The translations under genes and the position numbers were made by a program. A stretch of DNA of 14,616 nt. It comes from Saccharofermentans sp. (GTDB taxonomy: Bacteria; Bacillota_A; Clostridia; Saccharofermentanales; Saccharofermentanaceae). A model generated the notes under the pieces. That model was given only the letters and a program-made list of their open reading frames with translations. It was not told the DNA's origin and ran no database searches. Shown piece by piece: positions 7,549 through 14,331 of the stretch. Within the stretch, counting starts at the first letter, position 1, and every line of letters starts with the position of its first letter. The stretch lies in assembly GCA_024692105.1 (NCBI GenBank), contig JAILMZ010000074.1:1-14616 (forward strand), read 5' to 3'.

Positions 7549-8966
7549 GATTTCCCGATAAGTTCCTGACAGAGATGGATGGCTTCTTCGGCCGACATAG
7601 CGAGATTCCCAAAGAAGGTTTCTGGGAAAGCTTTGACGAGCCCGGATATAAGGGCATAAGGTTCTCTGAATCCAAGACTGATGCAGCATCCCGTGAGCAG
7701 ATACTTGCCTCTATAGGCGAGAAGACCGACAAGGTCGAGTGGTGTTCCTGCGGATACTATGTTTCGGAAGATTTCGGCAACCGCAATCCGTACTACCATG
7801 CAGGTGCGTACTACCCTCAGGAGCCGTCTGCGATGCTTCCTGCGGAAGTGCTTGCTGCAAAGCCCGGAGAGATAATAATGGATCTGTGCGCTGCTCCCGG
7901 AGGCAAGGCGTGCAGGATAGGTGAGGACCTTAAAGGCCAGGGCCTGCTCGTTGCAAACGAGATAAGTTACGAGAGGTCGAAGGCGCTCCTTAGAAACATC
8001 GAGCGCTCGGGTATATCCAATTCCATCATCCTCAACGAGACACCCGAGAACATCGCATCGGCGCTTCCCGGATTCTTCGACAAGATCCTGATAGATGCTC
8101 CGTGCTCGGGCGAGGGCATGTTCAGAAGAGATCACCAGGCAATAAAGAGTTACGAAGACTACGGTCCTTCGAAGATCGTTCCCGTCCAGGAGTCGATCCT
8201 CGAAGCTGCGCACATATGCCTTAAAGACGGCGGAGAAATCGTCTATTCGACATGCACGTTCTGCGAAGAAGAGAACGAAGAGCAGATAAGAAGGTTCATG
8301 GACAGACACCCCGGATATGAGGTGATCGCGCATCCCGAGATAAAGGGCGTATGGCATAACGGAGAGGGTTCTTCTCTGCCGGGTTCTATGAGGATACTTC
8401 CGCATCTTGCAAAAGGCGACGGACACTTCTGCGTGCACATCAAAAAGGCAGGAACAAGAGAAGCGACTGCGCCCGGAATGCCTTCAAAGGATAAGCTCAA
8501 GGCTACCGAACGAAAGGGCATTGAACTTGCAAAAACCTTCCTCGAAGAACTCCTCGGAGACGGGGCGGGATGCATGACCGACCTGCCGCTTACGATACAC
8601 GGCACGGGCGTGTTCAGGATACCTTTCGACGAGAAGTTATTCGGCCGCCTCAAGATAGTTAAGACAGGCCTTTATATCGGCGATATAAGGGTTACTTCCG
8701 GCAAGACTTTGTTCTCGCCTTCCAACAGCATTGCGATAAGCCTTGATCCGAAGATCGTAAGGAAGGATTCGTACATCGGGCTTAAAGCTGATGATGAGCG
8801 TGTCACGAGATATATGAAGGGTGAGACGATAAGCTCGTCGGGATTTGAAGGCATAAAGAATTCCGGTTATGTCGTGATAGGTGTTGATGATTACCCTCTG
8901 GGACTGGGCAAGATATCGGGTTCCACCATAAAGAACCTGTATCCCAAGGCCTGGAGGCTTATGTAA
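7545..8966 (+). CDS. rsmF: RsmF-like 16S rRNA cytosine-C5 methyltransferase (NOL1/NOP2/Sun family)
   Basis: The protein is predicted to transfer a methyl group from S-adenosylmethionine to carbon 5 of cytosine in 16S rRNA. Family motifs are intact in its 473 residues: SAM-binding DLCAAPGGKA (113-122), motif IV DAPCSGEG (184-191) with Cys187 needed for product release, and motif VI YSTCTF (234-239) with nucleophile Cys237. An N-terminal RNA-binding part precedes the core. The C-terminal about 150 residues match the accessory/PUA-like end of RsmF (YebU) homologues in Firmicutes, including GLYIGDIR and FSPSNSIAISL. The exact target cytosine cannot be read from sequence. The ATGA overlap with the upstream peptidase gene and the lack of a Shine-Dalgarno sequence imply translational coupling. 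Confidence 0.93.
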   Translation: MRFPDKFLTEMDGFFGRHSEIPKEGFWESFDEPGYKGIRFSESKTDAASREQILASIGEKTDKVEWCSCGYYVSEDFGNRNPYYHAGAYYPQEPSAMLPAEVLAAKPGEIIMDLCAAPGGKACRIGEDLKGQGLLVANEISYERSKALLRNIERSGISNSIILNETPENIASALPGFFDKILIDAPCSGEGMFRRDHQAIKSYEDYGPSKIVPVQESILEAAHICLKDGGEIVYSTCTFCEEENEEQIRRFMDRHPGYEVIAHPEIKGVWHNGEGSSLPGSMRILPHLAKGDGHFCVHIKKAGTREATAPGMPSKDKLKATERKGIELAKTFLEELLGDGAGCMTDLPLTIHGTGVFRIPFDEKLFGRLKIVKTGLYIGDIRVTSGKTLFSPSNSIAISLDPKIVRKDSYIGLKADDERVTRYMKGETISSSGFEGIKNSGYVVIGVDDYPLGLGKISGSTIKNLYPKAWRLM

Positions 8967-8978
8967 CAGGAGGACGTT

Positions 8979-9563
8979 ATGAGACTGATCGTAGCGACAG
9001 GCAATGAAGACAAGGTAAGAGAGATAGATGAGATCCTGGAAGGAACCGGTTTTGAAGCGGTTTCCATGAAGCAGGCAGGATTTAATCCCGATATAGTGGA
9101 AGACGGAAAGACATTCGAAGAAAATGCTCTTATCAAGGCAAGTGCGGTTCATAGCCTCTGCGGAGAATATGTCATGGCTGACGATTCCGGCATCTGCATC
9201 GATGCATTGGACGGCGCGCCCGGAATATACTCTGCAAGGTTCTGCGGAGAGAACTCGACATACGAAGAAAAGTTCAAGAAGATCTTCGAGATGCTCGCCG
9301 ATGTCCCCGAGGAGAAGAGGACGGCTAAGTTCGTGTGCGCGATAGCGGTCGTAAGGCCCGACGGAAGCTCGTTTACGGTGCGCGGAGAAGTCGAGGGCGT
9401 GCTGCACGAAGAGCCCAAGGGAGAGAACGGTTTCGGATACGATCCGATATTCTATGTGCCCGAGTTCGGAATGACCACGGCGCAGATGGATCCGGTGGTC
9501 AAAAACTCCATAAGCCACAGGGGCAGAGCGCTTCGCGCGATGGTTGAAAAATTGACTGTTTGA
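8979..9563 (+). CDS. rdgB: XTP/dITP diphosphatase (RdgB/HAM1 family)
   Basis: This house-cleaning enzyme hydrolyses non-canonical purine nucleoside triphosphates (XTP, ITP, dITP) to the monophosphate and pyrophosphate, keeping them out of nucleic acids. In 194 residues it has all landmarks: TGNxxK (7-12), EDGKTFEENA (41-50), DDSG (68-71), GAPGIYSAR (79-87), GFGYDPIF (151-158) and SHRGRAL (179-185). The usual AEM before the SHR block reads AQM (168-170) here, while Lys175 is kept. This is a small deviation with no obvious loss of function. AGGAGG at 8968-8973 lies 5 bases before the ATG, and the gap from the methyltransferase gene is 12 bases. Confidence 0.96.
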   Translation: MRLIVATGNEDKVREIDEILEGTGFEAVSMKQAGFNPDIVEDGKTFEENALIKASAVHSLCGEYVMADDSGICIDALDGAPGIYSARFCGENSTYEEKFKKIFEMLADVPEEKRTAKFVCAIAVVRPDGSSFTVRGEVEGVLHEEPKGENGFGYDPIFYVPEFGMTTAQMDPVVKNSISHRGRALRAMVEKLTV

Positions 9564-9588
9564 TGTTAATATTTTCGGGCGCGTACAA

Positions 9589-9617
9589 GTGTCCGCCACA
9601 GGTAGACACCAAGGCGG
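9589..9617 (+). other. Possible H-type pseudoknot in the leader of the ACT-domain gene
   Basis: In the 78-base spacer after rdgB, GTGTC (9589-9593) can pair with GACAC (9605-9609), and CCGCC (9593-9597) with GGCGG (9613-9617). The two stems interleave and share one C, so together they would form a pseudoknot or else be mutually exclusive. The 3' arm of stem 2 ends 18 bases before the GAGG ribosome binding site. No known riboswitch consensus was recognised, and the stems are short. Confidence 0.25.
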
Positions 9618-9641
9618 CAAATCCTGACAGGAAAGAGGTCC

Positions 9642-10094
9642 GTGACTGTGGCTAAAGAGACTCCCGAATACTATCTGGTCGATAAACGCGTTCTGCCTGA
9701 AGTTTTCATCAAAGTCATGGAGGTCAAGCAGAGGATCAATACCGGAGAATCAGCTTCTATCAATGAAGCGGTCCGCAAGACCGGACTGTCGAGAAGTGCT
9801 TACTACAAGTACAAGGATTCGGTAATGCCGTTCTATGAGGCAGCGTCCGGAAGGAAGGTTACGATACTGATTTCAGTCGAGAACTTCCAGGGCATCTTAT
9901 CTTCGATCATAAAGATAATCGCCGAATCACGCGCAAACATACTTACAATAAATCAGAATATTCCGATCAACGGACTTGCTGACATCTCGATCTCCATCGA
10001 CACCATCTCGATGTACGGATCACTCGATGAGGTAATGAATGATATCGGCAAGCTCGCAGGCGTGCGCAAGTGCACAGTCCTGAGTCGTGAATAA
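9642..10094 (+). CDS. ACT-domain protein of the UPF0735 (PheB-like) type
   Basis: This 150-residue protein has two parts. The N-terminal helical segment SINEAVRKTGLSRSAYYKY (39-57) looks like a helix-turn-helix. The C-terminal ACT domain (about 72-146) has the typical ligand-loop segment NFQGILSSIIKIIAESRANI (81-100) followed by two further beta-strand segments. UPF0735 proteins sit beside hom or pheA in many Firmicutes and are thought to sense an amino acid, but none is assigned here. Hom directly follows after 12 bases, so control of threonine, methionine or homoserine metabolism is the natural inference. Two GTG starts are possible. GAGG at 9635-9638 is only 3 bases from the GTG at 9642 but 9 from the one at 9648, so the second may be the true start (148 residues). 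Confidence 0.9.
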   Translation: MTVAKETPEYYLVDKRVLPEVFIKVMEVKQRINTGESASINEAVRKTGLSRSAYYKYKDSVMPFYEAASGRKVTILISVENFQGILSSIIKIIAESRANILTINQNIPINGLADISISIDTISMYGSLDEVMNDIGKLAGVRKCTVLSRE

Positions 10095-10106
10095 CGGAGG
10101 GTAGAC

Positions 10107-11306
10107 ATGGCAGTTAATATTGCAATACTTGGTTTTGGAACAGTCGGTTCCGGAGTTGCGGATATCCTTGCGATGAACAGGGATTCCATCAAGGCAAAGT
10201 CCGGCAAGGACATTGTGCTCAAGCACGTCCTGGACATCGTTGATTTTCCGGACAGCCCGTTCGCAGACCTTGTAACACACAACGCTGACGATGTGTTCGA
10301 AGATCCTGATCTTCAGGTCGTCATCGAGACCATCGGCGGCGCCCGGATCGCTTATGAGTATACAAAGAGAGCTCTTTCCAAGGGTATCTCCGTCGTAACA
10401 TCCAATAAGGAACTCGTTTCCACGCACGGCGTCGAGCTCCTTAAGCTCGCAGCAGACAACGGATGCACATATCTTTACGAAGCAGCAGTAGGCGGCGGCA
10501 TCCCGATAATCCAGCCCCTCTACAGAGACCTTGCCGCTAACAAGATCGTTAGGATCGCAGGTATCGTCAACGGCACTACAAACTATATCCTCTCAGCCAT
10601 GAAGGACGAGGGTATCTCCTATGAGGAAGCCTTGAAGCAGGCGCAGGAGAACGGTTATGCCGAAGCAGATCCCACGGCTGACGTCGAAGGTATCGATGCT
10701 CAGAGAAAGCTCTCGATCCTGTCCACGATCGCACTTGAAGGCAATTATGTCGCTCCCGATGATATCCATGCTGAAGGCATATCCAAGCTTACTCTGGATG
10801 ATATCGATTTCGAGGATAAGGCGCAGGCCGAGCTCAAGCTCATCGCATACTTCGAGAATAAAGAGAACGGCGCGATCGCGTATGTCGCTCCGACATATGT
10901 ATCCCGCACGAATCTTTTGTCTTCAGTAAACAGCGTGTTCAATGCGGTCATGGTAGACGGTAACGCATTAGGCGTGTCCATGTATTACGGCCAAGGCGCA
11001 GGCACGATGCCTACGGCGTCTGCTGTTTTCGGAGACATCCTGCAGGTTGCCGTAACAGGCGGCAAGCCTCTTGAACCCAGGCTCTGGAAGGAGACTTCAG
11101 ATAAGATCGCGGCTTACGGCGACGTCAAGGCTGATATCCTCGTAAGACTGGATTCCAAGGCAGATGAATTAATGAAAGCATTCGACGGATATGCACCTGT
11201 CCAGCTTGGTGAAGATGCAGTCATGGTAGATTCCATATCTCACGCTGATGCGGAAAAGATATGTGCAGGCATTGACGGCTCAAAGTGGTTCCATATCCTG
11301 AGATAA
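10107..11306 (+). CDS. hom: Homoserine dehydrogenase with a reduced C-terminal ACT-like domain
   Basis: The enzyme reduces aspartate semialdehyde to homoserine with NAD(P)H, the branch point to threonine and methionine. LGFGTVGSG (8-16) is the Rossmann dinucleotide loop, TSNKELV (98-104) and YEAAVGGGIPI (124-134) line the active site, and DPTADVEGIDAQRKLSIL (188-205) is the catalytic block. YYGQGAGTMPTASAV (293-307) closes the catalytic domain. Bacillus-type Hom (about 430 residues) then carries a full ACT domain. Here only about 59 residues remain (341-399), with a beta-alpha-beta-alpha-beta pattern and no recognisable ligand-binding glycine loop. GGAGG at 10096-10100 sits 6 bases before the ATG. 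The ACT-protein gene lies immediately upstream. Confidence 0.96.
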   Translation: MAVNIAILGFGTVGSGVADILAMNRDSIKAKSGKDIVLKHVLDIVDFPDSPFADLVTHNADDVFEDPDLQVVIETIGGARIAYEYTKRALSKGISVVTSNKELVSTHGVELLKLAADNGCTYLYEAAVGGGIPIIQPLYRDLAANKIVRIAGIVNGTTNYILSAMKDEGISYEEALKQAQENGYAEADPTADVEGIDAQRKLSILSTIALEGNYVAPDDIHAEGISKLTLDDIDFEDKAQAELKLIAYFENKENGAIAYVAPTYVSRTNLLSSVNSVFNAVMVDGNALGVSMYYGQGAGTMPTASAVFGDILQVAVTGGKPLEPRLWKETSDKIAAYGDVKADILVRLDSKADELMKAFDGYAPVQLGEDAVMVDSISHADAEKICAGIDGSKWFHILR

Positions 11307-11319
11307 CGGAGGACATGAC

Positions 11320-12576
11320 ATGAAGGTATTAGTAGTAGGCGGCGGCGGAAGAGAGCACGTTATATGCTGGAAGCTTAAGCAGGATCCGAGGGTAACGGAT
11401 CTTTACTGTGCACCGGGCAACGGCGGCATCGCATCCATCGCCACATGCGTTGACATAAAGGCAACAGACATCGAGGGCATGGTCGAGTATGCGAAAAAAG
11501 AGCAGTTTGACCTGGTCTTCGTCGCACCCGACGATCCGCTCGCAATGGGCATGGTAGATAAGATGGAAGAGGCAGGCCTCAGAAGTTTCGGCCCCAAGGC
11601 AAACGCTGCCATCATCGAAGGATCCAAGGCTTTCTCCAAGCAGCTCATGAAGAAGTATTCCATTCCGACTGCCAGATATGAGATCTTCACGGAAGAGCAG
11701 GCAGCTCTCGATTATCTCGAGACTCAGCCGATGCCCATCGTAATCAAGTGCGACGGTCTTGCACTCGGCAAGGGCGTAATCATCGCGCAGAATCTTGATG
11801 AGGCCAAGCAGGCAGTAAGGGACATGATGGAAGATAAGAAGTTCGGCAATGCCGGCTCCACAGTCGTCATTGAAGAGTGCATGACAGGTCCGGAGCTTAC
11901 TGTACTTGCTTTCGCTGACGGCGAGACATGCGTTCCAATGATCTCTTCAAGAGACCACAAGAGAGCTTACGATCATGACGAAGGCCTTAACACGGGCGGC
12001 ATGGGCGCAGTCACACCCGGTGCTGACATGACTGACAAACTCAAGGCACGCATCCAGAATGAGATCATCACTCCCACGGTCGAAGCTCTCAAGGCAGAGG
12101 GGAGACCGTTCAAGGGTGTTATATATTTCGGACTCATACTCACACCCGAAGGTCCGAAGGTAGTAGAGTACAACGCGCGTTTCGGCGACCCCGAGGCACA
12201 GGCAGTGCTCCCGCTCCTCGAGAACAGCCTTCTCGATATCGTTGATGCATGCATCGACGGCACACTCGACAAGGTAGACTTCAAGTGGAAGAATAAGTGC
12301 TCCTGCGTAGTCGTAATGGCTTCCGGCGGATATCCGCAGAGCTATGCGAAAGGCTACGAGATCACAGGCATCGACACCTGCGGCAAGCTCGTATTCCAGG
12401 CAGGTACTGCGCTTAAGGACGGCAAGCTCGTTACGAGCGGAGGCCGCGTACTTTGCGTATACGATGAGGCAGACACTCTTGATGAGGCAATCGACGGCGC
12501 TTACGAAGGCGTTGCCAAGATCTCGTTCCAGGACATGCATTTCCGCCACGACATAGGAAGGACACTCAAGGCTTGA
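11320..12576 (+). CDS. purD: Phosphoribosylamine-glycine ligase (GAR synthetase)
   Basis: The enzyme catalyses step 2 of de novo purine synthesis: phosphoribosylamine, glycine and ATP give glycinamide ribonucleotide. The 418-residue ATP-grasp protein is full length. Motifs are GGGGREH (7-13), KCDGLALGKGV (143-153, ATP-grasp lysines), DHKRAYDHDEGLNTGGMGA (212-230, the PurD signature) and EYNARFGDPEAQ (283-294, metal and ATP ligands). The usual GPE-PL motif reads APDDPLAMG (69-77), a variant I believe is common in Clostridia. ACGGAGG upstream fixes the start. The other purine genes that usually accompany purD are absent; it sits between hom and nadD. The nadD ATG follows its stop after one base. 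Confidence 0.96.
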   Translation: MKVLVVGGGGREHVICWKLKQDPRVTDLYCAPGNGGIASIATCVDIKATDIEGMVEYAKKEQFDLVFVAPDDPLAMGMVDKMEEAGLRSFGPKANAAIIEGSKAFSKQLMKKYSIPTARYEIFTEEQAALDYLETQPMPIVIKCDGLALGKGVIIAQNLDEAKQAVRDMMEDKKFGNAGSTVVIEECMTGPELTVLAFADGETCVPMISSRDHKRAYDHDEGLNTGGMGAVTPGADMTDKLKARIQNEIITPTVEALKAEGRPFKGVIYFGLILTPEGPKVVEYNARFGDPEAQAVLPLLENSLLDIVDACIDGTLDKVDFKWKNKCSCVVVMASGGYPQSYAKGYEITGIDTCGKLVFQAGTALKDGKLVTSGGRVLCVYDEADTLDEAIDGAYEGVAKISFQDMHFRHDIGRTLKA

Positions 12577-12577
12577 C

Positions 12578-13798
12578 ATGAGGATAGGTGTATACGGAGG
12601 TTCGTTCGACCCATTCCACAGCGGTCATCTCGCGATGATCAAGAGCGCCCTTAAGAGCGGCATTGTGGACTGTGTCATAGCGGTCCCTTCCGTGTGCAAT
12701 TCCTTCAAGAGATATACTTCGATACTTCCCGCACCTTACCGTTATTACATGGTCAAGGATACGGTGGAATCCCTCGGGTTAAAGAACGTCTATACCAGCG
12801 ATGTCGAGTTCGGCATCGAGGGCGTGTCTTATACCGTGCTCACGCTTAAGGCTCTTACTGACCGCTCATATATCTGCAAGTTCCTCGAAGATAACGGCGT
12901 CAAGTCCAAGAAGGCTTCCGGAGAGCACACTTTCTTCTGGCTTATGGGATCGGATACACTTGCAACTTTTGAGACGTGGTATAAGCCCGGCGAGATACTT
13001 GATTATGTTACGCTGCTCGTTGCAGCAAGGCCGGGCGACGATACTGATATCGAAGCATGCTCGAGGTCTATCAAGAAGAACCTCGGAGGCAATATCGAGA
13101 CATTCAGGCTCGACGGCATCGAGTGCTCGTCTTCGGGTATCGTAAGAGACGACAGATTCGACATGTGCCCTGAACCTGTACTGGACTTCATTAAGACACA
13201 CGATCTGTATTCTGAGAACACAAGGCTCGAAGGCGTCAGCGACGAGGCTAAGAAGCAATTCTTCGACTATTCCGTACTGATGTATAAATACCTCGGTGAG
13301 AAGAGGCTCCTGCACACGCTTAACGTCGGCATACTTTCCGCACATCTTGCAGAAGTCCACGGCGCTGACAAGGACAAGGCTTTGATCGCAGGCGCGATAC
13401 ACGACTGCGCCAAAGAACTCGATATTGATGAGCAGAGGAGTCTTGCGCGTGAATACGCAGGTGATGTCTTCACAGAGAAGAAAATTCTGCATTCACCCGC
13501 GGGTGCTGCATTTGCGAAGAAGGTTATGGGCATCGAAGACAAAGATATACTTGATGCCATCTGCTATCATACGACCGGCAGGGGTGGCATGACGCTGCTC
13601 GAGAAGATCGTCTACGTCGCAGACAAGATCGAACCTGCAAGGACATATACTGACCTCACGGACATTCGTATCGCTGCCGAAAAGGACTTGGACGAAGCAC
13701 TCCGCATGACCGTAAGTGCAGTGCGCGACAAATTCGTAAAACAGGGAAGAGATATACATCCGGCAACGCAGGATCTGATGCGTGAGCTCGGGATGTAA
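12578..13798 (+). CDS. nadD: Fused NaMN adenylyltransferase (NadD) and YqeK-type HD-domain Ap4A hydrolase
   Basis: One 406-residue frame holds two enzymes. Residues 1-212 are NadD, which makes deamido-NAD from nicotinate mononucleotide and ATP: GGSFDPFHSGH (7-17) is the nucleotidyltransferase motif, SYTVLTL (84-90) and GSDTLATFETW (124-134) follow the family pattern, and SSSGIVRD (184-191) takes the place of SSTxIR. Residues of about 225-406 are YqeK, an HD-domain diadenosine tetraphosphate hydrolase: His246, HD (275-276), His305, the HTTGRGGMT block (331-339, His331) and ADKIEP (348-353, Asp349). The metal ligands are all present. In Bacillus these are separate adjacent genes followed by rsfS, the same order as here. 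The NadD part has about 17 extra residues near 98-115. AAGG at 12568-12571 is 6 bases before the ATG. Confidence 0.95.
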   Translation: MRIGVYGGSFDPFHSGHLAMIKSALKSGIVDCVIAVPSVCNSFKRYTSILPAPYRYYMVKDTVESLGLKNVYTSDVEFGIEGVSYTVLTLKALTDRSYICKFLEDNGVKSKKASGEHTFFWLMGSDTLATFETWYKPGEILDYVTLLVAARPGDDTDIEACSRSIKKNLGGNIETFRLDGIECSSSGIVRDDRFDMCPEPVLDFIKTHDLYSENTRLEGVSDEAKKQFFDYSVLMYKYLGEKRLLHTLNVGILSAHLAEVHGADKDKALIAGAIHDCAKELDIDEQRSLAREYAGDVFTEKKILHSPAGAAFAKKVMGIEDKDILDAICYHTTGRGGMTLLEKIVYVADKIEPARTYTDLTDIRIAAEKDLDEALRMTVSAVRDKFVKQGRDIHPATQDLMRELGM

Positions 13799-13806
13799 TG
13801 TATAAT
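13799..13806 (+). promoter_or_regulatory. Possible internal -10 element for rsfS
   Basis: A consensus TATAAT (13801-13806), preceded by TG, follows the nadD-yqeK stop directly. Its predicted start, near 13813, would give a short leader holding the AAGGAG of rsfS. No good -35 is seen at the right distance, and upstream operon transcription would suffice for expression. Confidence 0.25.
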
Positions 13807-13831
13807 GATTGAAAACCCAAAGGAGAACTTA

Positions 13832-14173
13832 ATGGAAAGCAAAGAACTGGCTGAAAAGATCGTAGAGATACTTGATTCAAAGAAGGGAATCGATATCGAG
13901 ACAATAGACGTAACGGGCAAGACGACGCTTGCGGATTATTTCGTTATCTGCAGCGGTAATTCCACAACACAGATCAAAGCACTCGCAGACGAGGTTGAGT
14001 TCGTCCTCAAGAGAGACTATGAGATAATGGCCGATCACGTTGAAGGCAGATCCGGCGACCGCTGGATACTCGTAGACTACAAGGATGTCGTCGTACACAT
14101 CTTCCATCCCGAGGAGAGAGCCAACTACAACATCGAAAAGCTCTGGGAGACCAAGAGCAAAGAAACTCAGTAA
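13832..14173 (+). CDS. rsfS: Ribosomal silencing factor RsfS (YqeL/DUF143)
   Basis: RsfS binds ribosomal protein uL14 on the 50S subunit and blocks joining with 30S, lowering translation under starvation. The 113-residue product has the full family core: DYFVICSGNSTTQIKAL near the N-terminal third, then DHVEGRSGDRWILVDYKDVVVHIF, and the C-terminal ERANYNIEKLW. An in-frame ATG at 13805 would add nine residues, but it lies within a TATAAT box and has no ribosome binding site. The ATG at 13832 has AAGGAG (13820-13825) at 6 bases and gives the usual family length, so it is preferred. It is the last gene of the co-directional run, directly after nadD-yqeK and ahead of a strong terminator. Confidence 0.95.
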   Translation: MESKELAEKIVEILDSKKGIDIETIDVTGKTTLADYFVICSGNSTTQIKALADEVEFVLKRDYEIMADHVEGRSGDRWILVDYKDVVVHIFHPEERANYNIEKLWETKSKETQ

Positions 14174-14196
14174 AGAGTTATAACATGCTGTTGAAG

Positions 14197-14220
14197 AGCG
14201 GTCCTTCGGGCCGCTTTTTT
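14197..14220 (+). terminator. Rho-independent terminator after rsfS
   Basis: AGCGG(T)CC pairs with GGCCGCT around a stable UUCG tetraloop, with one bulged T in the left arm, followed by six Ts. It closes the long co-directional run that starts at argS. Confidence 0.92.
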
Positions 14221-14258
14221 GTTGTCTGAAAATTGATATTCATCACGAGAATTTACCC

Positions 14259-14289
14259 TTGACTTGGAGTTAACTCCAAGTTGTAGAAT
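14259..14289 (+). promoter_or_regulatory. MerR-type promoter with perfect palindromic operator
   Basis: TTGACT (14259-14264) and TAGAAT (14284-14289) are separated by 19 bp, two more than the usual 17, which is the hallmark of promoters remodelled by MerR-family activators. A perfect 20-bp palindrome (14262-14281, half-site ACTTGGAGTT) fills the spacer. Transcription would run into the MerR gene starting at 14332, so autoregulation is expected. Confidence 0.85.
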
Positions 14290-14331
14290 GTAAGTATCAG
14301 CTAACAGAAAACGTGACGGGAGGTGCCGGCA

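Noticed and set aside
7350..8438. Antisense frame of 362 codons on the minus strand
   Set aside because: It lies opposite the M3 peptidase and RsmF-like genes, both with intact catalytic motifs. The translation has no recognisable domain and looks like a by-product of codon bias.
8637..9620. Antisense frame of 327 codons on the minus strand
   Set aside because: It covers the end of the methyltransferase gene and all of rdgB in reverse, with no family motif and no ribosome binding site.
9563..9655. Thirty-codon frame that overlaps the rdgB stop as TGATG and runs into the ACT-gene start
   Set aside because: It has no Shine-Dalgarno sequence, no run of Thr, Ile or Met codons expected of an attenuator leader peptide, and no terminator hairpin after it. 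Translational coupling remains barely possible.
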